DNA of 64,000 nt from Bombus terrestris (Eukaryota > Arthropoda > Insecta > Hymenoptera > Apidae). The stretch covers positions 3,651,001 to 3,715,000 of the forward strand of contig NC_063271.1 in assembly GCF_910591885.1 (NCBI RefSeq). The letters are read 5' to 3'. Below the pieces are notes generated by a model. The model did no database searches. It had not been told where the DNA came from and saw nothing but the letters and a program-made list of their open reading frames with translations. Within the stretch, counting starts at the first letter, position 1; each line of letters starts with the position of its first letter. Positions 1-15,200 of this stretch are shown here, piece after piece. The translations under genes and the position numbers were made by a program.

Positions 1-96
1 GGGAAGATTAATATTTTATTATTAATAATTAATTATTAATAATTTGAATAACAAATATGACAACAATAGGAGTCTCTTGTAAGAACAATTGCTTAC

Positions 97-285
97 AGCA
101 TTGAGTATAAGCATTTCCAATATAACCATTGATGCATATGCAAATAGCTTGATGACGAGTTGCATTACAGAGTGCATAAAGACCACATAATTGAGTTGAA
201 CAAGGATCTTCACATGTTTGGCTGGTTTTATCGCAGAATCTGTTATCAGCACAGTCATCGTCGTGTTTGCACTCGATTATGTCAA
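97..285 (-). CDS. dp: dp exon: DPY-like + EGF, last exon in the window
   Basis: 63 codons. DPY-like CKHDDDCADNRFCDKTSQTC followed by EGF CGLYALCNATRHQAIC ending GNAYTQC. It ends at a GTAAGC donor, and no stop precedes it in frame, so translation continues beyond the low edge. Confidence 0.88.
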
Positions 286-3200
286 CTACAAATACGTTTC
301 ATTAATTAAACAAAATTTAGGTAAGCAGGAATACTTATCAAAATAATATTTATTATATAACATTCTTTTCATACCCAATTTGCAATATCCATTCCCGTCC
401 AGTCTGTATCCATGATGAATCGGACACACACAGCGACCATATTCATCGATGATCATACCGTTTTCCAAAGCACACACACAGTATCCTTCATCATTGATGA
501 TCATTCCAGATTGTTTCCTACACGGTATACAAACTTCTGTTTCATCCTTAGCTGATCCAGGTGGACATACACAATTGCCATACTCATCGAGAATTTGACC
601 CTTTTCTACTGGACATACGTTGGCTGTAAGATAAAGCAGATTCATTTAAATTTTATAAATTGTTCGATCATTTTTCGCTAAAAGTCGTTTGATATAAAGC
701 AAGAAATTACTTTTGTCACAGCGGACGACTGCGTTTCCTCTATATCCAGGAATACATTCACAGATCATGGTTCTTACAGGAGACGTGTCGAGTACTTTAC
801 AATCCGCGTTTATTCCACAAGGTTCGATCTTCACGCAAGGATTGATGCACTCGCCATTGAAGCAGGCGGTCTGAGATGGACATTCGTTATCCGCCTTGCA
901 TTTCTCTGTCACTGAGTATTAAGAAACAACGTTAAGAAAAAATAACAAAAAGGTAATACCTATAGTATTATAAAAATCGAATCACTCTTACGTTTAGTAC
1001 ATCCCACTTTAGTATCTCCGATGTAACCGGGAGGACAAGCACACTCGACTACATGGTTATAGACGTTACAATCCATGTTCCCGGAGCAAGGATTTATTCC
1101 ACAAGGATTCTCGCAGCGCTCGTTAATGCAAGCTTTGTTCGTGGGACAATCAGAGTTACTCTTGCAACCAAGAAGGACACAGGAAACTCTAGGATTGCCT
1201 CCATATCCTGGTGGACACTCGCAAATAGCTTTGTGGTTGATACCATTGCACTGAGCGTCTTTTCCGCAGGTGGTGATTAATGGAGAACAGACTGGAACAC
1301 AGTTGTGCTGGACACACGCGTGTGATCCGCTGCAGTCACTATCTGTGCGGCATCCGGCGACTGAAAATTAAATTACATTGATCTTCAAACAAATTTGTCT
1401 TAAAAAGTTAAATTATTATCAAATTTTTATTAGATAAACTTCTACTTAGGTTCCAATATTTAGGTTTCATTCAAAAAATGTGATTTTACATAAACATCCG
1501 CTGTCTATATGTATATGATACTAGAACTTACTGCTTAATCTTTCCAAAATCGACATCTTTCGCCTCTGAGAAAAATGGTTAATGACAGAAGCACAGTCTT
1601 ACCTTTAGTGCAAGCCAAGTCAGGATTTCCATCGTATCCCAGAACACAAGAGCAAATTGGTTTGTGATTTGCAACGCTACACTTCGCATTGGGGCCGCAG
1701 GCACAAGGATTCTTGCACACCGCGTTAACACAGGACTTTTCTGAAGGACAGTCGCTATCGTTAGTACATTCAATCTCCAAAATCGGTTTCGTGGGTCTAC
1801 AAGTTCCGCTGCCGCTGCTCACGTATCCACTAGGACATACACAGACCATCGTTCGAACCGGGGACGTCGGAAGGACTTTGCATTCTGATGGATCGCTGCA
1901 GGGTTGCACGACAGTGCAAGGATTCTGGCATTTATTATCAAAGCAGGCCAACAAATTAGGACAATCACTGTCCTCTTTACACTCTGGTCTTTCTTCCGGT
2001 TTACAAGCGATGTAAGGATTGCCTGTATGATGAGGTGGACAACGACAAATGGGTAGATGATTAAAGACTCTGCATTCGGCTCTGGACGAGCAAGGATTGT
2101 TATGAACGCAAGGATTGATGCACTGCATATTGATACAGGAATGGTCTCCAGGACAGTCGCCATTGCTGTAGCAACCGATTACTCTGCATCGATCCAAAGG
2201 ATTTCCATGATAACCGTTACGGCATCGACAGTCAGCTTTATGGTTGTTGGGGAAGCATTCTGCGTTTACTCCACAGTTATCAGAGATTAGGCAAGGATTC
2301 ACGCAGTTGTTGTTCACGCAACTCTTGTCTAGAGCACATTCGCTGTCGCGCGTGCACTCTACGGAATAGCAAGCGATATCCGGGTTGCCTTGGTAGCCTT
2401 CTTCGCAAGAGCAGATCGGTTTGTGATTTCGTACGATGCACGCAGCATTGGTACCGCAGTTACAAGGGTTCCTGCATTGTCTGTTGATGCAGGACTCTGT
2501 GTCGCTGCACTCATCGTTTGTCGTGCAAGTGCCGATTATTGCTATTTGGACTGGAAAATAAAATATTAGTAGAAAAATGCAAAGTTAAACCAAAGAAGTC
2601 TGTGATTTTAACCTTGGAGTTACTTACTTGGTCTACAAACGCCGTCAACGTCAGTGGTCCAACCTTCGGGACACGTGCACGTCATGGTTCTCACGGGCAC
2701 AGTGTCCAAAACGTTGCAACGTGCATTCTGCAGACATGGTTTGATCACTGGACAGGGGTCGATACACTTATTTTTAATGCACACCAATTTGTCAGCGCAA
2801 TCAATATCGATTCTACATTCTGGTTCGTCGAATGTTATCGTGGGATGATGTGTACAATAGGAATATGGATTTCCAGCAGGAATATTCTCTGGACAACGGC
2901 AGGTGGCCACGTGATCCTGAACGTAGCAGATTGCGTTTTGAGCACACGGTGAATCTTCTAGACAAGGACTAACGCAGCGTCCGCTGTCGCAGGCTAAATT
3001 TCGAGGACAATCGTGGTCAGCACTGCATTCCACTCTTTCACAATGCACTTCCGGATTGCCTAGATAACCTGGACCGCAACGACAAATGGCTCGATGGTTT
3101 TGGCCGTAACATTCTGCGTTTATCGCACACTTGTTCTCCAGGATGCAAGGATTCACGCATTGGCCATTGTAGCACGTTGCTGCGCTGTTGCATTCACTGT

Positions 3201-6200
3201 CCGATTCACAGTCCACTAAAGAGAAAAAAGATTTTGTAAAGTTGCGAAGCTCAATTAATTGGATTATTTTCCTATAAATTTTATGGAATTTTGTGAAATT
3301 GAGAAACTTAATTAGATCGAATTATTTTTTCAGAATTTTGTTAACTTACATTTGAAGCAACCTAGTTGAGGATTTCCAGAATAACCAGGCGGACAGACAC
3401 AGGATGGATAATGATCTACGACGTTGCACTTGGCGTTCGGACCACAATTGCAAGGATTGATGCACAAGTTGTTTACACAGGCAGCGTTACCCGCACAATC
3501 GCTGTTCGAAGTACATTCGGCTACAATTTCCGCTGTAAAATAAATAAGTATACATCGTAAATCATTTGCGAACAGGGTGATATATCGACTTTGTTATTCG
3601 TATAGGCATATTAATTTTCTCAAGTTCAAAACACTTACGTGGAACACAGTTGCTTCTTGGATCACCAATGTAGTTGGCAGGACATCTACAGACTGGATTG
3701 TGATTGTTCGCGTGACATAGTGCATTTCTGCCGCATGGGTCCTCGACAACGCAAGGATTCACGCAGAGAGAATTTATGCACCGTTTGTCGTCGGAGCACT
3801 CGCTGTTGGCGTAGCATTCTGGACGAACTGGTGGCAGTGGTATTGGAACTGGAATGGAAAAATGAACAATTTTCATCATACTAATGTACAATATAATTTT
3901 GAACTGTGAATTATTATATTTATTTATTATTTAGCTACTATATTTGATATTATAAATATATTCAAAACTTACGTCTACCGCACTCGATGTAAGGATTGCC
4001 AGTAAATCCAGGCGCGCAATGACAGATTCCATTTGCCACACATTGGGCATTCACTCCACACTGAGTGGTCAGACAAGCCTCGATGCAAGTTCCACCCACA
4101 CACTTGTCAGAATCGTTGCAGTCCTGATCTTGGTGGCACTGCAGGACTCCTAATGTTGAAAACAAAATTCATATTGTAACAAAATGATGTACTTTCAAAT
4201 GATATATGTAAAACTACTAATAGTATAAGAATATTGACCAAAGAATATAATATAATGATTGTTTGAAATAATGTTTACCGATTTCCTTGCACAGTCCATT
4301 TACGTCGGTGATAGTGTTTGCAGGGCAAGTGCAGATCATCGTACGAAGAGGCACCGTGTTCAGTACTTTGCATTCTTGTTCACCAGAGCACATGTTAGAG
4401 GATAAGCAAGGATCTTGGCATTTTGAGTTGATGCATGCGAAATATGCTGGACATTCGCTGTCTTCTTTGCACTCTGCTTCAATTGGCACACCTTGGAGAA
4501 CAAGAGAATTATTTTTAGTTTCGATTCTTCACCGAGGATGCTCTATATTATGCTGTACGTTAACTACACCAAGGTCAAGGCTTAATTAAAACAATGCTAA
4601 CAACGTGAAAGAAAACTCAACTTACCACTGCACTCAACATATGGATTTCCAGTAGTTCCCAGAGGACAAGTGCACTTAGGCTGATGATTTCTCGCGACGC
4701 AATTCGCATTATCCGCGCAAGTATCTTCCTCGCAAACTGGTCGACAGACTCTGTTCAACCTATCGCAGGCTTCGTGATCTGCGCAATCCTCGTTGTAATG
4801 GCACACTGTGGAAATGCAGGCGATTCTTGGGTCGCCTTGGGTACCTCGTGGACAGACGCATTGCGCCCTGTGAGAGACCGCGATACATTCTGCGCCACGA
4901 CCGCACGCGATATCTCCAACCAGGCAAGGGGTGACACAATTGTCGCGCAGACAGGTCTTGTCGTAAGGACAATCGCTATCTGACTTGCACTCGGCTAGAA
5001 AGAAAGAAAATTTTTTTATTATCTTTTAAAGTTAGTTCAAAGATATAGTTTAAAAAATGTTGGAGCGTAGAATTGCAAAGCTCAAAACTTTGAAGTATAA
5101 AGCGTGATGCAAATTGGACCAGCACGTTTTTACTTTTGAAGATGTACTGGAAAATTTTAAACAGACGCAAAACTAACAAAAAAATAAAATTTGACATCAA
5201 ACATTTCTTCGTATATTAAGTTTTATCTCTGGAGAACGAAACGTCTTGTAACAAACTTACGTTTGAAACATTGCACTTGAGGATCTCCCGCGTAGTTCTG
5301 CTGGCAGCGACAGGTCGGATGATGATTGACAGTGATACATTCCGCGTTCAAACCACATTGCGTGCTGACACATGGACTCTGACATAGCTGGCTAATGCAA
5401 GCCTCGTTGGTCGCGCAATCTGCGTTCGTTGTACACTCCGGGAACGAGTCAGTGTCTAAAATAAAATTAAAACATTTGTTTCAGTCATACCTCCTTAAAA
5501 GCCAACTCTCATTGTTCATCTTCTATTTTATATCAGTTTCGACTAATTACCTCTATAACAATTTACGAATGGGTCGCCTGCGGTGCCACGCGAGCAATGA
5601 CACTGTCGATAATGATTTTGGACAGAACACTCTGCATTTGAAGCACATGGATTGATAATGCACGGATTGATACATCTTTCATTCAGACAGGCCATGTTGG
5701 AAGAGCATTGGGTGTCGGATTTACAAATGGCTTCGATCTGTTTGTCCACTGGAGAAAAAGAACAAAATTATATTAATCGTATATTAATACGCAACCGCTT
5801 CACAGATTGTAATTATAAATCAAATTCAACCGTGTTATTTTTTACGAAATGTCGAAAATACGTACTTTTTTTTACAAAGAGCGATTATTCTCTAAATCGT
5901 ACATTCTGAATTCTTCGTCATTTTATTACGCGATCAAAGGATTATTTGACACTTACCGGGAATACAAGCGACGGTCGCGTCTCCAGCAAAGTTTTGCAAA
6001 CATTCGCAGACCATGGTTCTCATTGGTAAAGTGTCTACGACGGTACATTTCGCCCCAGCGATGCAAGGTTTGGTTTCGACACACGGATCTTTACAAACGC
6101 CATTGAAACAGCCCAGTTTGCTGGGACAATCTCCATCTACTTGACACTGTGGCTGTGGTTCGATCGGTTCTAAAGCAAACCGACAAAGTTTTCGTTTATT

Positions 6201-9200
6201 GATCCATTCCAAATAGAATTAAGTACGGCCATAAAAGAGTTAAGAAAAATAGGAATAGAGACATTCTAATTACCCATTAGACACGAGGTATATGGATTAC
6301 CCACGTAACCCGGAGGGCATCGACAAATAGGACGATGATTAATCACGAAACATTGCGCTGATGGTGGACAATCGCAAGGGTTTACACATTTTGAATCGCG
6401 ACAGGCTAAAGACGATGGACAGTCGTTGTCACTAACACACTCTGGTCTCTCGCATGCTTGGTACGGATTTCCTAAGTATCCATCAGAACAGTAGCATCTT
6501 GGCCTATGGTATCCATCGGATCTGCAGAATGCATTCACACCGCACTGTGTCACAGAGCAGGCATCTATGCACTCGTTGTTGATGCAAGATTGAGTCAATG
6601 GACAGTCGCTGTCACCGCGACAACCAACTGCAAAAATATAACAGGTATATTATACTAGAAATATTATTTCGTACTATTCTATATTATGTTTTCTTACTAA
6701 ATGTGTAGTACGTATAACAATATAGAGAGAAAATTGACTCGCGTGAAAAGATATTTGGAGAACGTACTTTCGCCACAGTATTGTTGAGGATTGCCAGTGA
6801 AGCCTTCGTTGCAGACACAGACAGCTCGATGCATTTGTACGTGACAACGACTGTTGAAGCCACAGGAATCCAGTGTGCAAGGATCGACGCATTTTTGATT
6901 GTAACAAGTCTTGTCGTTTGGACAGTCGGAGTTCTGAGTGCACTCTGCAGTTGGTTCTGCGGAAGTATATTGAAAGCAAATGTTATAATTTCTTCCTTTT
7001 TCTTTTTATTAAGATTCTTAAGATCTTTTTGTAATCTGTTGATAATATTTCAAAAAATCACCTTCGACTGTTAGAACGGTGCACTGTATGCGAGCGTTGC
7101 CAGTAAATCCAGACGGACAGGAGCAGACAGGCTTGTGGTTGACCGTCTGACACAGTGAATTAATACCACAAGAACCGATGCAAGGGTCTCTGCATTTCTG
7201 GGCGAAGCAAGCCTTGTCTCGTGGACAGTCGGAATTAATGACACATTCCGGATAAATGCACGCTGCAACGCCGTTTCTGACTTGACATTCACCGTTATAG
7301 CTGCACGGAGATGGATTACAAGGATCGGTTTCTGAAACAAATAAATCAATCTTCATTCAATCGATTCGAAAATTATTTTCGTAAACAATTAACTCGTTTT
7401 ATCATTACATTGTCTCTATTATTCTTTTCTATTACTATTAAATCAATAAAAATTGGCGACTAATTAAAATAGAACATGACGGTTTGAGAATCTCGAAATT
7501 ACCAATTTTGGTGTAACATTCTTCGAATGGATTGCCGATCAACGGAGATGTACAGCTGCAGAGGGGACTGTGATTGATAGCTTGACACGTAGCCTTGATA
7601 CCACACACGTTTTGCGTGCAAGGATTTATGCATTTGTTGCCGATGCAAGCCTTGTCTCCTGGACAATCTGAGCTGATCACACACTCTGGATGACAGCCTG
7701 TGACACTCGAAGGAACTCCTTGAAGACCGGGCAAACACTTGCAGACTGCCGAGTCGCCGATTTTTTGGCAAATTGTGTTAGGTCCACATGGAGATGGTGA
7801 GCAAGGATCTCTTTCCTTTGGTACTATAAGCAAAATAATTTTATGTATTGACGACGATTCGGACGAAGAACGGAAAGCTTGCGTAGTGAGCTTCGATAAA
7901 GTATCTACATTATTCTACTATTTCTCACGTCTTGGCAAAGTCCAAGCTACTTTATTTGTTTAATAGTATTGTGTTCAATAGTATTGTGTTTTCGCAACTT
8001 TACACTATCTACGCTATTTGTTAATACACCCTAAATAATAATCGCTGCTAAAAAATTGTTAAGCTCAAAAAAAAAAAAAGTAGAATAAACGTGTAAGAAT
8101 AAAATACCTTGAGGAACAGCATGACAGATGGTGAACGCGTCTCCGATAGTAGGTAAAGGACAGGAACAAATCGGAATATGATTGGACACAGTACAAATGG
8201 CTCCAACGCCACAAGTACCGGGACAAGGATCTTGGCACTTGGTTCGAATACAAGCCTGGGATTTCGGACAGTCAGTGTTCACCAAACACTCTGGTTGACA
8301 GCCTTCATACGGATTTCCCCTGAAATCTGGCAGACACTCGCAATATGCAGTATTGTGTCTCTCGCGACAATACGCGTTAGTTCCACACGGTGAAGGACTG
8401 CACGGTCTCGAAGGTGTCGGTGGTTCTACAGGCGCTGCAATAAAATTTGGACACAAAGAAATTAATAAACCGTTTAAAGTAATACGTCGGTTAGTACTTT
8501 ACAAGAAAGAATTTGCGTGATCGTGAAAAAGAGTTATTTTACAAGAACATAAAACTGTACAAGAACGCGGATAAAAATGGCAAATGATTTAAACAAAGAT
8601 CGTGGAAAGAATAAGAGAGAATGAAGAACGTGTATGGACAAAGCTTCGAGATCTTGATACAGGACTAATGATACCTGTGTATAGTCAACATGCAATTCTT
8701 TCTACATCGTACAATCTCTATATACACTATATACAAACTAAGTAAAATCCAATAAAATCATTAAAAACGATGAATAATAAAGTAATAAGTATTCGTTAAA
8801 GGAACATAATTTAAGATATCTTAAGTGAAAAGTCGCGAGATTTTGTCTCTCATTCTTGATTGCTCGATAAAGTTGCTCGATTCGATTATTTTTTATTCAC
8901 GGGATTATTGCTTACTGCTGGCCACGGAACAAATAGCGAATGGGTTTCCAGTGTATCCCTCGGGACACACGCAACGGATGTAATGCAGGGTAACTTGGCA
9001 GAGAGCGTCAGTGCCGCAGAGTCCTGTACAGGGATCGGTACACTTCTGTCTAACGCAAGCTTGATTGCTGGGACACTCGCTGTTCACGAGACATTCTGGC
9101 CTACAATTGGGAGGAGAGCCTACAAATTCAGGCATACAGGCGCAAGAGGCTTTATTGTCTGGTGATACTGTGCATTGGGAGTTTGGTCCACACGGCGAGG

Positions 9201-12200
9201 GTTTGCATGGGTCCTGGCTGGGTTCTTCGTACTGCGGTTCTGTTCGTTGATAAAAATTTGTCCTCGGTTAACAATGGCTTTGATGGATCTTATAAATGGA
9301 AACTTTTCATATAGAAATCGGTGCTGTATGGGATTTATTGTAGTATACAATCTTAGGATTTATTCTTTATTTTAGAAATTGATTGGTTCTGTTTTGGAAA
9401 AAAGCTTTATAATAAGATCGACAATTGGTAACAGTAATAACTGATAACAATAGAGTGCGAAGAGGAATAACTGAATAATCGATCATTTAAAGGGAAATAA
9501 TTAAACAACAGATAATTGGAAGTAGTAGTGTTTCTGTAGAGGATTTTAAAGACAGCACCGATCCAAATACACATTGATGGGTTACTTACTCATGGGGAAA
9601 CAGCTGACAAATGGGTCACCGGAATACTGTGCGGGGCAACTGCAAATGGGATTATGGTTTCGTACGTTACACAATGCGCCTTGACCGCATACGTTTTCAC
9701 ATGGGTTCTGACAGCGTTCGTTCACGCAAGCTCTGCTCTGTTCGCAGTCAGAGTTCACCAAACATTCGGGTCTACAGCTGGGTGGAGTTCCAAAATATCC
9801 AGAGAGACAGGAACAAGAAGCTTGTTCGCCAAACTCGCGGCAAACGCTGTTGGGTCCACAGGGCGAAGGTTCGCAGGGTTTCACGCGTTCTATTGTAATG
9901 TGACACGTAAAATCATTTATTAATCAATGGTTCATGGCATTTCTCACTCTTTTTAGGATTTATTAAAATTAACTAACAGTTATTGAGATTTTCGTAGTTT
10001 CTTCAATGGGATACTTTTTAATTTTTCTCTCTAATTGATCAAAACTATTCGAGGGCTAATAAGATTCTTTAAACTTTTCTTTAGAGTTAATTAATTCTGC
10101 ACTCACTTCTAATAGGTCTGCAGAGGGTAAATGGATCTCCCTCGTGATTCTCAACGCAACTACAAGTGGGAATATGGTTAACCACAACGCACTCAGCATT
10201 CTGTCCACAGATTCCAGTGCAAGGGTCCACGCATTTATTGTTGGAGCAAGCTCTATCAAACGTGCAATCGGAATTCTGCACGCATTCTGGTCGACAACCT
10301 TGATACGGATCACCACGATATTCGCTTATGCAGCTGCACACGCCATTTCGGCATAACGCGTTCGGACCGCAAGGCGATGGATTGCACGGGTCTACTGAGA
10401 CTGGGAGTACAGCTATATTTGTCGCAATAAAACCAATTAATTATTCATCGCACGAAAATGTGCAGCTACTTTCATCTTACTAAATACAACATTACTCGTG
10501 AAAATATTCGAACACTCATAGTGGACAGATACTTTCGTGAGCCATTGTACATCGAATAATCAAGAATAATCCTTACGTGTGGGCGTTAGGCGGCAACTGG
10601 TGAAGGGATCTCCCGTGTAATCTGTAGGACAAGTGCAAACAGGTGTATGATTAATCACATTGCAATATGCGTTCGTTCCACAGGATCCGGGACACGGGTC
10701 TCTACACTTTTCTCTGATGCAAGCCTTGTCACTGGTACAGTCGGAATTAATCGAACATTCTGGTCGACAGTTGGGGGCTGAGCCAACGTAATTGGGCAAA
10801 CAGGAGCAGGATGGAATGCCTCCTATATCTTGGCATTGAGAGAATGGGCCGCAGGGTGATGGAACGCATGGGTTTACAGGCACAGGCAGACTTGGTGCTA
10901 AAACACGGAGCGTAAATTCAAGAATTCGGTCATGATTTAACGGATATAATCACACGGCACTATTCTCAGCCACTTACTGGTCACATCGAAACACTTTACA
11001 AACGGATCTCCCGTCTGGCGAGGATCGCAGCTGCAAATGGGACTGTGGTGGAAAACTTCGCATCTCGCGTTTATCCCACAAACTCCAGGGCAAGGGTCAA
11101 CGCATTTCTGATTCACACAAGCTCTGTTGCTAGCACATTCTGTGCTAACAACACACTCGGGCCTACATCCTGGTGGTGTGCCTTTGAAATCGGGAAGGCA
11201 AGAACAAGTGGCTTGACCATTCACATTGGCGCACTTACTGTTTGGTCCACAGGGTGAAGGTTCGCAGGGATTCGTCAGACTTGTCGCAGCTATTGTTATG
11301 GATATATTACGATATCGTTATAAAATTATACTCTACATAAATGGAGAATATTTCTTAATATCTGCAGTTGGGAAAACTCACGGGGTTGTTTAAGTATGCT
11401 GCAAGCTGTAAATGGATCTCCAGTGTAACCTGAGCTACAACTGCAAATTGGAATGTGATTCACCACTTGGCAATCGGCGTTAAAGCCACAGGTTCCTGGA
11501 CAGGGATCTTGACACTTGTTCCTTATACAGGCTCGGTTAGATGGACAATCGGCATTGATAATACACTCTGGCCTACAATTTTCGTATGGGTTTCCATAGA
11601 AGTCAGGTAAACAGGTGCACCGAGCTGTACCGTATGATTCGCGACAAATGGCGTTCGGGCCACAGGGAGATGGCTGGCAGGGGTTGAGTTTTTGTGGTCT
11701 ATCTTCGACTATAAGTGGAATAAAAAAGAAGTGACGTTAATTTTTTTTAAATGTACTTAAAAATGGATGATTAAGGAAGAGAAAATCTTACTTGGTTGGG
11801 GTGTACATTGTACGAACGGGTTCCCAGTGAAATTGCTTGCACAAGTGCACATAGGGGTATGACTAATCGTCCTGCACTCTGTGTTCCTGCCACAAGAGCC
11901 AGGGCAAGGATCCGCGCATTTCTGATTGATGCAAGCCTGCTGCGCTGAACATTCTGTATTACTCAGACACTCGGGTTTGCAATATGGTGGGACTCCTACG
12001 AATTCAGGAAGACAAGAACACGAGGGTGCGTTGTTGGTGACTTGGCATTGAGCGTTTGGACCACAAGGCGATGGCTGACAAGGATTTATCGGGGTATCTG
12101 GCTCTTTTACTAAAAGAAGATGTCAATCTTAGCAGGACTATTCCTCGGTACAAAAATATTTAGTAAGTTGTGTAATCTCATAGTAGTAAAATACATTGGA

Positions 12201-15200
12201 TCCGGAAGTAAAATAATTAAATTGATAAATATTTTTCAGATTTCAAATTTGCAAAATTCAAAATTTTCAAGAAAAAGCCGGAATAGAGATATATTTTTGA
12301 CGAGAAATCTTTGGAGTGATAAATGAGTCTTACTTTGTGGGACACACTGAACAAATGGATCTCCGGTATACTGCTCGAAGCAGCTACAAACAGGATTATG
12401 ATTAATCACGGAACACTGAGCAGACAATCCACAAGCACCGAGACAAGGGTCGATGCATTTTTGGTTACTGCAAGCTCTGTTTCGAGGGCAATCTGTGCTA
12501 ACAATACACTCTGCTCTACAGTATGGTGGCGATCCTTTGAATCCAGTAACACAGCTGCAGACAGCTTGACCGTTGGAAGGACGACAATGGCTGTTCGAAC
12601 CGCAGGGTGATGGGTTGCATAGATCAATTGCGGTGGTTTCTGTCATACCATAAATTCCAAAATATTAATAATAAGCGTGTTTCAACTGCTGCTGAGCAAT
12701 CTGATCTCAGATTACAAAGGAAAAAAGTATAAAAAGTAACATTATATTAAGTTTTAACGTATATTCGTCCCGTTTCCTTCATTTTTCATAAATAAGAAAA
12801 CGATATGAATTTACGTTACAACTCACTATTGTACAAAATATACAACGTGATACCGCACGTAATTAAAACAGATTCGTTTAAATACAATTCACAGGCTACG
12901 TATCATACACGGTGGAAATGAAAATAATTTCAGGGAAGAATAAAACCAAAGATGAGTCAGGGGACCAACCTTGGATAGGATTACACGAAACGAAAGCATT
13001 GCCTGTCATGTTCCTAGGACAGCTGCACATAGGTAGATGATTGATCACGTTGCACTCTGCGTTTATTCCACAGGTTCCTACACAGGGATTTCTGCATTTG
13101 TGCAGTAGGCAGGCTTCGTTTCGGGAACAGTCGGTGTTGATAACACATTCAGGGCGGCAAATGGTGTATGGGTCGCCCAGATAACCAGGCAGGCAAGTGC
13201 ATACACCACTATTGCATTGTGCGTTTGGTCCACACGGTGATGGGTTGCATGGGTCTGTTGGGGCTTCTGAGACTGAAACAAGTGGCTCAATGTACTCCTC
13301 CCGGTCTATCACTTACATACTAACCCTATAAGGGAGCAGAAGAAAAGAAAAAAAAAATATTAAATGATTGTCTGGATTCTTACTGATTGGCGGAGGAGTT
13401 GGTGAGCAGCTGGTGAAAGGATCGCCGGTGTATCCTTCGGGACAAGTGCAAGCTGGCGTATGATTGACAACTGTACAGCGTGCGTTCACGCCACAAGATC
13501 CTGGACAGGGGTCTCTACACTTCTCTCTAATGCAAGCTCTGTCTGCTGTACAATCTGAATTGATGGAACATTGCGGTCGACAATTTGGTGGCACTCCGAT
13601 GTAGTTGTTTATGCAAGTGCAGACTGGAGTTTCTCCAACAGCCTTGCACATGGCGTTTGAACCACAGGGGGATGGGGTGCAGGGATCCTTAGGGTACGGC
13701 TCTTCCGGTTTTGACACTATAGCGTTAATATCGTTGAAATACGAGATATTGATAGGGAACACTTCTTAGTTGATAATGGAATTGCATAAATTTTCTTATA
13801 CAGGTTCAGGGAGTACACCATAAAGCTCAGAAAAATATTTGAAAAATGTTATTGTTAATTATAATTGATTTACGAAGATTACGTAACAAGATTTGTTTCA
13901 AACTTACTTGGAGCAGGGAAACAGTAAACAAACGGATCTCCCGTCAAACCACTTCCACAACTGCAAATCGGACTGTGGTGCACAACCTTGCACTGTGCGT
14001 TACGGCCACAGGTACCAGGACAAGGATCTCTACACTTCTGGTTAATACACGCGAGATTCGAGTTACATTCCGAATTCACGACACACTCTGGTCTACAGTT
14101 CGGTGGGGTTCCTACATATTGAGGCTGACACGAGCACACTGCCTGACCATTTACTTTCTGGCACTGGCTATTTGGACCACAAGGGGATGGTTGGCATACG
14201 TCTCGCTCGTCTTCGTCGACTGTAAAGTGTATAACATGGAACTTCTATCTCGAAGCAAGAATAGAAGGAGCAATGTGAAATTGAAGATCACAGGAGAAAG
14301 ACCCAACGGGACGTTTTTGTTGATATTTTTATTTTAATGTCTCTTTATAACTCAAAAGGAGTATTTTAAGAATTGAAAATAATTCAAAGATATGATCCTT
14401 TTAAAAATAACTGGAGGATTGGGGAAATTTTATGAAAAGTTGAAAGTACATCTATCAAGAATTTTGATACTCTGGCAAGAAATATTTTTAAAATTATGGC
14501 AACAGTGGAAAAATACATGTTCGCCTTGAAAATCGATTCAGAGAACAATTTTTGTAACATAGAATTAACTGACAACGTATTAAATAAGAAAATATTCTCC
14601 CCTGTAAAAAGTGAAAAATATAACACATCGTGTCTTTTCCTCTGTACTCTTCAATTATTCGTGTTAATTACTCACTTGTGGGAGCTTTGTATACGCAATT
14701 CACGTATGGATCGCCAGTGTATTGCGGGATACAGGTGCACACAGGTAGATTGTTTACTACTTGACAGTTGGTATTGGAGCCACAAGAACCAGGGCAAGGA
14801 TTTTGACATTTGAATCTGATACAAGCTAAATGAGAGGGACAATCTGATGATCGAGTACATTCTGGTCGACATCCTTCGTAAGGATTGCCGATGTACTCGG
14901 GCAAGCAGGTACAGGAACTAAGATCATTCTGTTCGCGACAAATGGCGTTTGCTCCGCACGGAGAGGGTTGACAGGGTCTAGATGCGACTGTTGTCTCCGC
15001 TAAAAGAAGTTAAGGACGAATTTAATTGGATTATTAAGTCAATGAATAATGATAGAATGAAAGATAATGAAAGATAATGTACGTTTTTTTGGGAACTCGA
15101 ATTATCTGATTTTTTTAAGCATTTAAACTTCATTATTTCTAGTAAAAAGAGTGTTCTTTTCTTCAAGAAAAATTCTACGCTACTATACTAGTTTGTCAAA

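Noticed and set aside
14384..14626. 80-codon minus-strand frame in the 456-bp intron
   Set aside because: AT-rich, no cysteine module, and no matching frame at other intron positions.
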